Source: PMG-095 sp037200885 (GTDB taxonomy: Bacteria > Myxococcota_A > Polyangia > Polyangiales > Polyangiaceae). Taken from it: a stretch of DNA of 64,000 bases. The DNA is taken from contig JBBCIN010000003.1 in assembly GCA_037200885.1 (NCBI GenBank), positions 1,364,001 through 1,428,000 on the forward strand, written 5' to 3'. This document shows positions 18,059 to 26,301 of the stretch, one piece after another. Within the stretch, counting starts at the first letter, position 1. The number at the start of each line of letters is the position of its first letter. The notes beneath the pieces were generated by a model. That model was not told where the DNA came from and ran no database searches. It worked only from the letters and a program-made list of their open reading frames with translations. Made by a program: the position numbers and the translations under genes.

Positions 18059-19948
18059 ATGCGGATTGGCCGGTTCGCGGCGGCACTGGTGGTTTCATGT
18101 TTCCTCGCGCCGGTGGCGTTGGCTGATCCGGTGCCATCGCTCGATCTGCGAGGCTTTCATCCTTCGACTGATCCCGCCGGAAATCTCTACCTCGAGCCCA
18201 CGGCGACGCCTGGGCACTTGAAGTGGAACGTCGGAGCCTGGGCGTCTTACGCCCACCGATTGGTGACCGTGACCGACGCGACGGGCAAAGAGGTGGCCGT
18301 GCCAGTCGAGAACCAGCTGTCGATGGACTACGGTCTCGGTCTCGGCATCGGTGATCGTTTGGCCTTCGGCGCCTTACTGCCGAGCGTGCTCTACCAAGAT
18401 GGTTACGGTAGCGAGCTGATCGGCGGCAGCCTGCCGCATGCAGCGCTCGGTGATCTACGGCTCAGTCTCAAAGCAACCTTGCTTCCCGGTGGTGAAATGG
18501 GCGGCTTCAGCGTGGCTGCGTTGGGCGCCGTCACGCTGCCCACGGGCAACGCCGCATCGTATGTCTCCGAGCAAGCCGCCACCGGTGAGCTACGCGTGCT
18601 CGGTGAATTGCGTTTGATCGCCGTTTCAGTGCGCGCGACAGCAGGCGTCAAGGTGCGCGGCGCCGAACAGACCTTCGTCGGAGAGACGTTTGGTCATGAA
18701 TTGCCCTGGGGTCTTGGGCTCGTGGTCCGGCCACAGGTCTTCGGCATCGACGAAAAGGGGCGCTGGGAATGGACCCTGGAAGGGCACGGTGCGCTGGCTC
18801 TGACGCCCAAATTCGGCTCGCAAGCACAGTCGCCCGCGGCGCTCGGTCTCTCTGCGCGCTACACGCCGGGCACGGTGTCCCTGATCGTGGGCGCGGAAGT
18901 GCCGCTCGATTCCGCCGTCGGTACGCCGACGGTGCGCGGCATACTCGGCCTCGGCTGGGCGCCGCGCGTGCACGACCAAGACGCGGACGGCGTGCCGGAT
19001 GAGGTCGACCAGTGTCCCGAGCTCGCGGAAGACAAAGACGGCTTCGAAGACAGCGACGGCTGCCCGGATTTCGACAACGACGACGATGGCGTGCCGGACG
19101 ACAGCGACCGCTGTCCGGCCGAAAAAGAAGACACCGACGAGTTCGAGGACGACGACGGCTGCCCCGATCCGGACAACGATCACGACGGGATCCTGGATGC
19201 ACAGGACGCCTGTCCCAAGGAAGCTGGGACCGCGTCGAGCGATCCGAAACAAAATGGTTGTCCCGAGCGCGACCGCGATGTCGACGGCATTCCCGATTCG
19301 AAAGACAAGTGCCCGACCAAGGCCGAGGATCGCGACGCTTTCCAGGACGAAGACGGCTGCCCCGATCCAGACAACGATGGCGATCACGTGCTCGACGCCG
19401 ACGACGCCTGCCCGCTCGTTCCCGGGCCGGAGCGCTCGGATCCGCTCTTGAACGGCTGCCCGAGCCCCGACAAAGACGGGGACACCTTCGACGACCAGGA
19501 CGATCGATGCCCCGATCAACCGGAAAACTTCGACGGCATCGAGGATGATGACGGTTGCCCGGAGGCGCCCGTCGGCAAGCAGAAGCCCAAGCCGGCGTTG
19601 GTCTCGCTCGACACCACCGGCAAGCATCCCGTGCTCGTCGTGCGCGGACCAATCGCTTTCCTGGCCGCGACGGACCGCGTCGAATTGGATCCCAAGTCGG
19701 ACGCCACCGTGCGCGCGCTTGCGCAAATCTTGAATCAGAACCCAAGCTTCGTGCTCTTGGTCGGTGTCAAACCCAAGGGCAGCACCGCAGAAGCCGAACA
19801 GCGCGCGCTGAATCAGTCATTTTCGCTGGTGTTCGCGCTGCGGCACCTCACCCACCGGGACGAGGTTGCCGAGACCGTCAGCTTCCAAGTCGTGAAACAG
19901 ACCCCCGGCGCAGCGGCTCGCGGGATCGGCTTTGGGCTACTCGAGTGA
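18059..19948 (+). CDS. OmpA-family outer-membrane protein with thrombospondin type 3 repeats
   Basis: 629 residues from the ATG at 18059 (MRIGRFAAALVVSCFLAPVA), chosen because it begins a proper signal peptide. Residues about 30-300 look like a beta-barrel or barrel-like exported domain (DYGLGLGIGDRLAFGALLPS). Residues about 305-520 hold six Ca2+-binding TSP3 units of the type DxDxDGxxDxxDxCP, alternating with EDxDxFEDxDGCPD segments. The C-terminal 110 residues resemble an OmpA-like peptidoglycan-binding domain (ELDPKSDATVRALAQILNQN). Likely role: a calcium-stiffened linker between outer membrane and cell wall. Its TGA overlaps the GTG of the HEAT-repeat gene. Confidence 0.88.
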   Translation: MRIGRFAAALVVSCFLAPVALADPVPSLDLRGFHPSTDPAGNLYLEPTATPGHLKWNVGAWASYAHRLVTVTDATGKEVAVPVENQLSMDYGLGLGIGDRLAFGALLPSVLYQDGYGSELIGGSLPHAALGDLRLSLKATLLPGGEMGGFSVAALGAVTLPTGNAASYVSEQAATGELRVLGELRLIAVSVRATAGVKVRGAEQTFVGETFGHELPWGLGLVVRPQVFGIDEKGRWEWTLEGHGALALTPKFGSQAQSPAALGLSARYTPGTVSLIVGAEVPLDSAVGTPTVRGILGLGWAPRVHDQDADGVPDEVDQCPELAEDKDGFEDSDGCPDFDNDDDGVPDDSDRCPAEKEDTDEFEDDDGCPDPDNDHDGILDAQDACPKEAGTASSDPKQNGCPERDRDVDGIPDSKDKCPTKAEDRDAFQDEDGCPDPDNDGDHVLDADDACPLVPGPERSDPLLNGCPSPDKDGDTFDDQDDRCPDQPENFDGIEDDDGCPEAPVGKQKPKPALVSLDTTGKHPVLVVRGPIAFLAATDRVELDPKSDATVRALAQILNQNPSFVLLVGVKPKGSTAEAEQRALNQSFSLVFALRHLTHRDEVAETVSFQVVKQTPGAAARGIGFGLLE

Positions 19949-22014
19949 CGCGCGTCCGGCGGTACTCCCGAGGGTTACTGCTCGCGCTGCTCTTGACGCA
20001 GCCCGCCGCGGGGCAAGTCCGTAGCCCGCGGGGTTCGCTGCGGGTGGCCCCGCCATCCCTGCGCCGAAGCACGCTGCGCACCCATCTCGGCATCGACGTG
20101 GCCGAGGCGCTGCTCAAAGAACAAGCCGCCGAACAGCGTCAACGCGGCTTCGAGCGCTTGGGCAACGTCGGCACCGCGCAGGCGCTCGATCTGTTGCTCA
20201 AGAGCTTTGAAACTGGAGGCGCCGCGCGCTCGGCGCAGGACCGACTGATCGCGGTGCGCGCGCTTTCGGCCCACGCTTCGGTGCCGCAGGTGCGCGAATT
20301 TTTGGTCCGAGTGATGGTTGGCGTGGGTAGCAATCCAGGCCATCCAGAAGCCATCGATGGGCTGATCGAAGCGGCCGCCGCCTTGGCGCTCGCGCGCACG
20401 GGCGACGAGACTGCGCTCACCGCTTTGGGCAAGGTCCTGTGTCAACCTGGGCACGTGGCCGAAACCGCGAGCGACGCGCTACTCGCGTTTCCGCCGCATG
20501 ATCTGCGCCCGGTCCTAGCCGGGGCCCGGACGCCAACGCGCACGGCAGTGGCACTGTTTGGCGAACTGGGCGATCCGCGCGCAATACCGCTGCTCCGCCA
20601 AAGCGTGCAGAGCGCAGCTGCGGACGTGCGCGCCGAGGCAGCCGTTTCGCTCGCGCGACTGGGCGACGCGGATACCTTGGAGCTCGCCCGTCATTGGCTC
20701 GCGCACGAAAGCGGCGCCGAATTTCGCAGCGCCGCAGCCCGCATCCTACTCACGCTGCATGCACCGGATGCGGGTCCTGCCGTGGCCAGCCTACTCAGTG
20801 AGGAGGCGACGCGCAAAACGGCGCTCGAGCTCGGCAGCCGAGCCGTCATTGCACCGCTTTCAGACCCACTGATCCGCGAGGCCAAAGCCTGGTCTGGCGA
20901 CGATCGCGAAGCGGTGTTCGCGGCCGTGGGCCTGTCTGGAACGCGCGCGGCGTTTTCTTTTTTGGGGGGGGCGCTGAGCACGCGCGAGACGTCATCGGCT
21001 GCGGCACTTGCGCTCGCGCGGTCGCCGACGAAGGAAGCACAGGCCGTGCTCGAGCAGGCGTTGCGCGCTGCCCCCACGCGACGTGCCGCGCTGCGCGCCA
21101 GCATCGTGCGCGCGCTCCTCCTCGGGCGCACACCGAGCGGTGTCGAAGCCGCGCTGCGCGAGCTGTCTGCCTCGCGCGAAGTCAGCGACCGAGCGCTGTT
21201 CGTGCAAGCCAACGCACTATTTTCGCCCTCCGACGTGCTGACGCGACTGAAGCAGGCAACTAGCGTCGAGCTTCGGGCGCTGTCCCGCTGCGCGCTTTTT
21301 CCGGAGCTGTCGCGTGCGCTCGCCGAGCGGCTGGCGATCGAGCCCGATCCGAGCTTACGTGAGGCGTTGGCGATGAGCTTGGCCTCGCTCGAATCCGCCG
21401 AGCTCGTGCCGAGCGACGTCCTCGTCGACCTGATCGAAGCCCGCGGTCTGGCCGCGCCGCTGGCGGCCCGCGCGCTTTCAGCCCGCGATTCACGGAGCCT
21501 TCGCCCGAAGCTCTTGGCGCTGCTCGCGAGCGACGACGCTCTACTGCGCAGTCACGTGGCGCTCGGGCTCGGCTACAGCAGCGAGAACAGCGCGCTCGGT
21601 GTGCTTTCGCGCGCTTACCGCTTCGAGACCGACGCCAGCGTACGGCTCGCCATCGTACACGCCTTGGCCGTCCGCCGGGAACCCGCGCGCGAGCGAACGC
21701 TGACGCTAGCGCGGAACCTCGACGGATCGTCGTCGGTACGAGAAGCAGCCACGCTCGCACTCGCCGGCTTGGCACCCGCGCCCGACCCGCCGGGAGCAGA
21801 GACAGTCTGGCTCGAGCTCGGCTCGGCCGAAGGCGCAGCGGCGGACGCCAGCGGCGCTGTTCGAGGCGCACTGATCATCACGGCGAGCGGTCTCGCGCTA
21901 CCCGCGTTTGCGGATCCGGACGGGGTTTTGCTGCTCCCCGCGCTGCCCAGCGGGCCTTTCGAGCTGAGACTTGCAGCGGAGGCGAGAACCGACAACGCTC
22001 AGCCACGACCATGA
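19945..22014 (+). CDS. Exported HEAT-repeat protein
   Basis: 689 residues. Start is the GTG at 19945, which overlaps the preceding TGA (GTGA) and opens a signal peptide (VTRVRRYSRGLLLALLLTQP). From residue about 40 to 610 the sequence is an Ala/Leu/Arg-rich series of helical pairs typical of HEAT or PBS-lyase HEAT repeats (AEAAVSLARLGDADTLELAR; LLRSHVALGLGYSSENSAL). The last 75 residues form a beta-type domain (GAVRGALIITASGLALP). Probably a periplasmic scaffold; partner unknown, though the coupled OmpA/TSP3 protein is an obvious candidate. Overlaps xseB by 4 bases. Confidence 0.78.
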   Translation: MTRVRRYSRGLLLALLLTQPAAGQVRSPRGSLRVAPPSLRRSTLRTHLGIDVAEALLKEQAAEQRQRGFERLGNVGTAQALDLLLKSFETGGAARSAQDRLIAVRALSAHASVPQVREFLVRVMVGVGSNPGHPEAIDGLIEAAAALALARTGDETALTALGKVLCQPGHVAETASDALLAFPPHDLRPVLAGARTPTRTAVALFGELGDPRAIPLLRQSVQSAAADVRAEAAVSLARLGDADTLELARHWLAHESGAEFRSAAARILLTLHAPDAGPAVASLLSEEATRKTALELGSRAVIAPLSDPLIREAKAWSGDDREAVFAAVGLSGTRAAFSFLGGALSTRETSSAAALALARSPTKEAQAVLEQALRAAPTRRAALRASIVRALLLGRTPSGVEAALRELSASREVSDRALFVQANALFSPSDVLTRLKQATSVELRALSRCALFPELSRALAERLAIEPDPSLREALAMSLASLESAELVPSDVLVDLIEARGLAAPLAARALSARDSRSLRPKLLALLASDDALLRSHVALGLGYSSENSALGVLSRAYRFETDASVRLAIVHALAVRREPARERTLTLARNLDGSSSVREAATLALAGLAPAPDPPGAETVWLELGSAEGAAADASGAVRGALIITASGLALPAFADPDGVLLLPALPSGPFELRLAAEARTDNAQPRP

Positions 22015-22292
22015 CCCGGGCGAAAGCTGCAAGATCAGACGCACCCACGGAAACGGGCGAGGGCCTCGCGAGCTTCGAAGCCAGCCTCGAACGGCTACAC
22101 CAGATCGTCGAACGTTTGGAGTCCGGTGAGCTCGATTTGGAGGACTCGTTGCACTTGTTCGAAGAGGGCGTACGGCTCTCGCGCGCCTCGCAAGCACGGC
22201 TCAATTCGGCTGAAAAACGCATCGAGGAGCTGCTCGCGATAGACGAAGAAGGCCGACCGATCGTACGCGAGATCGAAGTCCCCATCCCCTGA
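22011..22292 (+). CDS. xseB: Exodeoxyribonuclease VII small subunit
   Basis: 93 residues. The core SFEASLERLHQIVERLESGE and DLEDSLHLFEEGVRLSRASQ matches XseB closely, followed by the third helix (RLNSAEKRIEELL). XseB binds several copies along the XseA catalytic subunit, and the enzyme degrades single-stranded DNA from both ends. XseA is not in the window. The ATG overlaps the HEAT gene stop (ATGA), an unusual neighbour for this subunit. Confidence 0.93.
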   Translation: MTRAKAARSDAPTETGEGLASFEASLERLHQIVERLESGELDLEDSLHLFEEGVRLSRASQARLNSAEKRIEELLAIDEEGRPIVREIEVPIP

Positions 22293-22310
22293 CGCGGTGA
22301 GCGGAGCAGC

Positions 22311-23054
22311 ATGACCCATCGCGTCGTCCGTACCGCTTCCGCACTCGTGATCGGCAACGAGCTCCTGAGCGGGAAAGTGCTGGACGCGAATGTGCACGCC
22401 CTGGCCGGCTCGTTGCGCGCGCTCGGCATCCGCTTATCACGCGTGGTGATGCTCCCGGACGAGATCGGGATCTTGGCCGAAGAGGTGCGTCGACTGAGCG
22501 CCGGCTTCGACGTCGTGTTCACGAGCGGTGGCGTCGGACCGACGCACGACGACGTGACCGTGGAGGCCGTCGCGCGCGCCTTCGGCGTCGACGTGGTCCT
22601 CGATCCAACGCTCAGCGAGCTCTTGCGCGGCGTTTACGGCGAACGCCTCACGGAAGCGCATTTGCTGATGGCGCGCGTTCCGGTCGGCAGCATCCTGTGC
22701 GGCAGCCCGGAGGTGCAATGGCCGACTCCGGTCATGAACAACGTTTGGATATTGCCAGGCATCCCTGACCTTTTCAGACTCAAGCTGCTCACGGTGCGCG
22801 CTTGGCTCCGCGGGCCCACGTCGTTCGTCAGTCGCGCGCTGTTCTTACGAATGGAAGAGCCGATCTTGAAGCCATTGCTCGACGCGGTAGTCCTGCGCCA
22901 CCCGCAAGTGGAAATCGGCTCCTACCCCAAGTGGTTCGATCCGACGTATCGCACCCAAATCACCTTCGACGCGGAAACGGCGGACGCCGCGCAGGCCGCC
23001 CTCGACGATTTACGCAATCTACTCGCGCCGAGCGACATCGTGCGCGCTGAGTAA
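22311..23054 (+). CDS. Molybdopterin-binding / CinA N-terminal-like protein
   Basis: 247 residues. The MoCF-biosynthesis fold is shown by ASALVIGNELLSGKVLDANV, by VVFTSGGVGPTHDDVTVEAV (the TSGGxGPTxDD signature) and by a later MNNVWILPGIPDLF. This is the COG1058 family: CinA N-terminal half or the FAD-pyrophosphatase-like domain of eukaryotic FAD synthase. The CinA C-terminal deamidase domain is absent, so it is a stand-alone domain; possible activity is nucleotide pyrophosphatase on FAD or ADP-ribose-type substrates. It lies 18 bases after xseB with GGAG upstream of the ATG. Confidence 0.85.
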   Translation: MTHRVVRTASALVIGNELLSGKVLDANVHALAGSLRALGIRLSRVVMLPDEIGILAEEVRRLSAGFDVVFTSGGVGPTHDDVTVEAVARAFGVDVVLDPTLSELLRGVYGERLTEAHLLMARVPVGSILCGSPEVQWPTPVMNNVWILPGIPDLFRLKLLTVRAWLRGPTSFVSRALFLRMEEPILKPLLDAVVLRHPQVEIGSYPKWFDPTYRTQITFDAETADAAQAALDDLRNLLAPSDIVRAE

Positions 23055-23170
23055 GGCCGTCGGCCAGGCGGCGGCCAGCGGCTGGCGATCGCCACGCGAC
23101 AGCGCAGAGTCGAAGGGCGACCTCGCGCTCGGGGCTTGCGGCATCGTTCCTGCAGCACCCGGCCGTATCC

Positions 23171-23830
23171 ATGGCAGATCTGAGAGAACACGCGCTTACC
23201 TTCGGCGTCCAAAGCCTGGCCGATGTCGATCTACTGACGCTGTTGCTCGGCACCGGCAGCGCCGGTGAATCGGTCGCGCTGTCGGCGGCCGCATTGCTCG
23301 ACCGTAGCGGCGGGCTCGAGGGCATTGCGCGGCTCGGTCCGCACGCGCTCGCTCGCCGAGGCATTGGCCCCGCCAAGGCCACGCGCATCGCCGCTGCGGT
23401 CGAGCTCGGTCGACGCGCGCTCCTGCACTCCCTCGCGGAGGAGCGCCAGATCTTCGACTGCTTCGAGCGAGTGGTGCACTGGGCGCAACCGCGACTGGCC
23501 ACGCTCGAGCATGAAGAGGTCTGGCTGCTCTCGCTCGACGGTAAGTATGGCCTCAAATCCGCCCGTCGCATTGCCCAGGGGGGTCTGCACGGTTGCGCGT
23601 TGCTCACCCGCGACGTGCTCTCCCCCGCCCTGCGTGACGGCGCCAGTGCCATCGTGCTGGTCCACAATCATCCAAGCGGCGATCCCACGCCGAGCGCAGA
23701 AGACATTGCCATGACGCGCGCCGTCCGCGCCGCGGGCGAGCTGGTAGGCGTACCGCTGATCGATCATGTAGTCGTAGCTCGCACCGGCGCTCGCTCATTG
23801 TGCGAAACGGACAGCGCGAGCGCCGCGTGA
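23171..23830 (+). CDS. radC: RadC-like JAB-domain protein
   Basis: 219 residues. The N-terminus has the RadC helix-hairpin-helix region (LADVDLLTLLLGTGS, then GIGPAKATRIAAAVELGRR). The C-terminal MPN/JAB metalloprotease-fold motif is intact: HNHPSGDPTPSAEDIAMT, with the two His, the Ser and the Asp, plus the upstream Glu context. Family function is unresolved despite the name; the DNA-repair assignment of E. coli RadC is disputed. The DNA immediately before (23055-23170) holds no gene. Confidence 0.93.
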   Translation: MADLREHALTFGVQSLADVDLLTLLLGTGSAGESVALSAAALLDRSGGLEGIARLGPHALARRGIGPAKATRIAAAVELGRRALLHSLAEERQIFDCFERVVHWAQPRLATLEHEEVWLLSLDGKYGLKSARRIAQGGLHGCALLTRDVLSPALRDGASAIVLVHNHPSGDPTPSAEDIAMTRAVRAAGELVGVPLIDHVVVARTGARSLCETDSASAA

Positions 23831-23930
23831 GGCCAATTGAGAGTCCCACAATTGTCGAATCATCGGAAAATATCCGGGCGCTTTCCGCAGTCCTTTCCGA
23901 CCGGGAGCCGCTTGACTATCCTGGCCTGTG

Positions 23931-25286
23931 ATGAGCGCAGCCGAAGTCCAGTTCGCGGCACTGACCGATGTGGGCAGGGTGCGAGATCAGAACGAAGACA
24001 ACTTCTTGGTCGACAAGAAGCTCGGCTTGTTCATCGTTTGCGACGGGATGGGCGGGCACGCTGCGGGCGAAATTGCCAGCGCGCTCGCCGTGCGCACCGT
24101 ACACGACGAGGTCAAGAAGCAGGCCGACCTGATTCAAGACTACGGGACGGCGGCCGTGGGCGCAGCCAGGGTCACCAAGCGCGATATCCTGAACATGCTC
24201 GAGTTCGCCGTGAACCGCGCCTCGCAGCGCGTGCACGCCGAAGCAGTCAAGGACACCAAGAAGCGAGGCATGGGCACGACGTTGGTATGCTTGCTGGTGA
24301 TCGGCACGCAGGCCTTCATCATCTATGTCGGTGATAGCCGCATCTACATGCTACGCGACGGCCTGCTCGAACAGCTGACCGAAGATCACACGGTTTACAA
24401 CGAGCTCATCAAACGCAAGAAGATGCCGCGCGAGCAGGTCGAGCAGCTGGCGCAAAAGAACGCCATCACGCGTGCGGTGGGGGTGTACGAGCACGTAGAA
24501 CCCGACACGCTGGTTTTGGACCTGACCGCGGGCGATCGCTTCTTGCTCTGTTCGGACGGTCTGTGTGGCTACTTCGAGGAAGATCTGGAGGGGCTCGGCA
24601 GGCGGCTCGGCAATCCGGATGCGGATGCGGCCTGCAAGTCCTTGGTCGACGCTTCCAACGAGCGCGGCGGCAAGGACAACATCACCTCCGTCATCGTCAC
24701 CGTGGGAGACGTGACCTCGCGTGACGAAATGCGCGCCAAACAGCTGCAGCTCAAGCGCGATATTTTGGCGCGCATGCCGCTGTTCCGCCCGCTGAACGAC
24801 CGCGAGATCTTGCGCGTGCTGCAGGTTACGGACGTGTGTGACTACAAGAACGGAGAAATCATCATCAATGAGGGCGACAAGGGCGAAGAGCTCTTCATCG
24901 TTCTCTCCGGGCACGCCACGGTGATGCGCAACGGCGCGGAGCTCGCCACGTTCAACGCCGGGGATCACTTCGGTGAGATGGCGCTCGTACGCAGCCAGCC
25001 GCGCTCGGCCACCGTGCGCTCCTCGGGCAATACCGAGCTGATGGTGATTCGGCGGACCGAGTTCTTCGAGATCTTGCGCAAAGAACATCAACTCGCGGTA
25101 AAGCTCTTGTGGCAATTTTTGGGTGTGCTCGCCGATCGTCTGGCCGACACCAGCCGCGAGCTCGGCGCCGCCAAGGAAGAGCTCGCACTGGAGGACATCA
25201 GCGGTGAAATCTTCTCCGAAGACGACGACGACAATCGGAAAACGCTACTGATCCCCCCTCCCCCGCCGTCGTTACGCGGGGGTTGA
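23931..25286 (+). CDS. PP2C Ser/Thr phosphatase fused to a cyclic-nucleotide-binding domain
   Basis: 451 residues from the ATG at 23931 (a GTG lies one codon earlier). Residues 5-250 are a PP2C/Stp1-type phosphatase: GRVRDQNEDN, VCDGMGGHAAGE, GMGTTLV, GDSRIYMLRDG, CSDGLCGY and GGKDNITSVIV, with all metal-binding Asp present. Residues about 275-390 are a CAP-ED domain with phosphate-binding cassette FGEMALVRSQPRSATV including the key Arg. The tail is acidic then proline-rich (EDDDDNRKTLLIPPPPP). It should dephosphorylate proteins under control of cAMP, cGMP or a related ligand, plausibly counteracting Hanks-type kinases such as the one at 30172. The stop overlaps a possible TTG start of the next gene. 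Confidence 0.92.
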   Translation: MSAAEVQFAALTDVGRVRDQNEDNFLVDKKLGLFIVCDGMGGHAAGEIASALAVRTVHDEVKKQADLIQDYGTAAVGAARVTKRDILNMLEFAVNRASQRVHAEAVKDTKKRGMGTTLVCLLVIGTQAFIIYVGDSRIYMLRDGLLEQLTEDHTVYNELIKRKKMPREQVEQLAQKNAITRAVGVYEHVEPDTLVLDLTAGDRFLLCSDGLCGYFEEDLEGLGRRLGNPDADAACKSLVDASNERGGKDNITSVIVTVGDVTSRDEMRAKQLQLKRDILARMPLFRPLNDREILRVLQVTDVCDYKNGEIIINEGDKGEELFIVLSGHATVMRNGAELATFNAGDHFGEMALVRSQPRSATVRSSGNTELMVIRRTEFFEILRKEHQLAVKLLWQFLGVLADRLADTSRELGAAKEELALEDISGEIFSEDDDDNRKTLLIPPPPPSLRGG

Positions 25287-25288
25287 GC

Positions 25289-26197
25289 ATGCAGGTCGTC
25301 GGGCACCGCCTAGCCTGGTTCGTGCTGAGCCTCGCTGGCGCGAGCGCGTGCAACAAGCCCGACCTCGCCGAGAAGTCGAGCGCGGTCAGCGCCTCGGCAG
25401 CGCCAAGCGCCGCGCCCGTAGCCAGCGAGCGGCCGCTGGTCGTCCCACACGCGGTAGAACCCAAGGCGGCCTGCCGCGCGCTAGCCGTCAGCGGCCTTGC
25501 CACCATCGAAGGCGCGCCCCTCACGACGACTGCATTGCTGGACGGCGCGCACTGGGTCGAGCTTGCCGCTGGCGCCTCCGTCGCCCTTCGGCATAGCGCC
25601 ACCAGTCGCGAATTCAAGCTCATCGGACCAGGTCACGCGCTGCCCTGCCGTGACGGCTCGGAACAAATCCTGCTCGCCGACGGAAAGCTCTCCACCTCGG
25701 CCAACCTCGGCGTTCGACCTGGCGCGGAGGTTTTGATCGCGACTCCCGAGGGTGTGGTCCACTACGGCGATGCCGCGCTGGACCTCGAGCTCGGCGAAAA
25801 AGGCCTGCGCGTGCGCGTCAAACAAGGCGAGGCTTGGGTCGAGCCGGAAGAGCGAGGCAAGCCGCACTTCAAGAACCCCCTGCGCGGCGGCGCGGAAGCG
25901 CGTTTGCCGGGCACACATCCCAAGGCGCAGTCACTGGTCGACGCCTGCCAAAGCGACGCCGAAACGGCGCAAGAAGGCGCGCGTCGCGTACTCAACGGCG
26001 AAGGTTCCGGAGGCAGCGACTCGCTCGGAGCCCGCGCCGCAGTCCACATGCGAGAGCGCTCGAAAGCGCGAACCGCCTGTGCAATCGCGGCTGCCGCAGC
26101 GTTTGCCGAGAGTGATCCGGCCAATCGGCAGAGGTTGTCGGCGGCTGTCGCACACGCCGACGAGCTCTGGCAGAGCTTGCCACGCTTGACCCAGTAG
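25289..26197 (+). CDS. FecR-like lipoprotein
   Basis: 302 residues from ATG 25289; a TTG at 25283 overlapping the previous TGA is an alternative. The signal ends in a lipobox (LAGASACNKP). After a Ser/Ala/Pro linker the region of residues about 70-190 resembles a FecR-type beta domain (GAHWVELAAGASVALRH, GVRPGAEVLIATPEGVVHYG, LRVRVKQGEAWVEPE). The C-terminal 90 residues are helical and Ala-rich (ACAIAAAAAFAES). FecR proteins normally relay outer-membrane signals to sigma factors, but no sigma factor is encoded beside it. Coupling to the phosphatase suggests a shared signalling role; that is inference. Confidence 0.7.
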   Translation: MQVVGHRLAWFVLSLAGASACNKPDLAEKSSAVSASAAPSAAPVASERPLVVPHAVEPKAACRALAVSGLATIEGAPLTTTALLDGAHWVELAAGASVALRHSATSREFKLIGPGHALPCRDGSEQILLADGKLSTSANLGVRPGAEVLIATPEGVVHYGDAALDLELGEKGLRVRVKQGEAWVEPEERGKPHFKNPLRGGAEARLPGTHPKAQSLVDACQSDAETAQEGARRVLNGEGSGGSDSLGARAAVHMRERSKARTACAIAAAAAFAESDPANRQRLSAAVAHADELWQSLPRLTQ

Positions 26198-26301
26198 CCA
26201 GAAAAACCGAATTCGGTCGATCGCGAACGGGTCTTGCCAAAGGCTGCGGCAGTAGTGCTACCGTCCCGGCCGGGCGTATTTTTAGGCCCCATTGCACGCG
26301 A

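Noticed and set aside
26206..26217. accgaattcggt palindrome after the FecR-like gene
   Set aside because: 12-base palindrome with no loop; could read as a weak terminator on the minus strand, where no gene ends. Likely chance.
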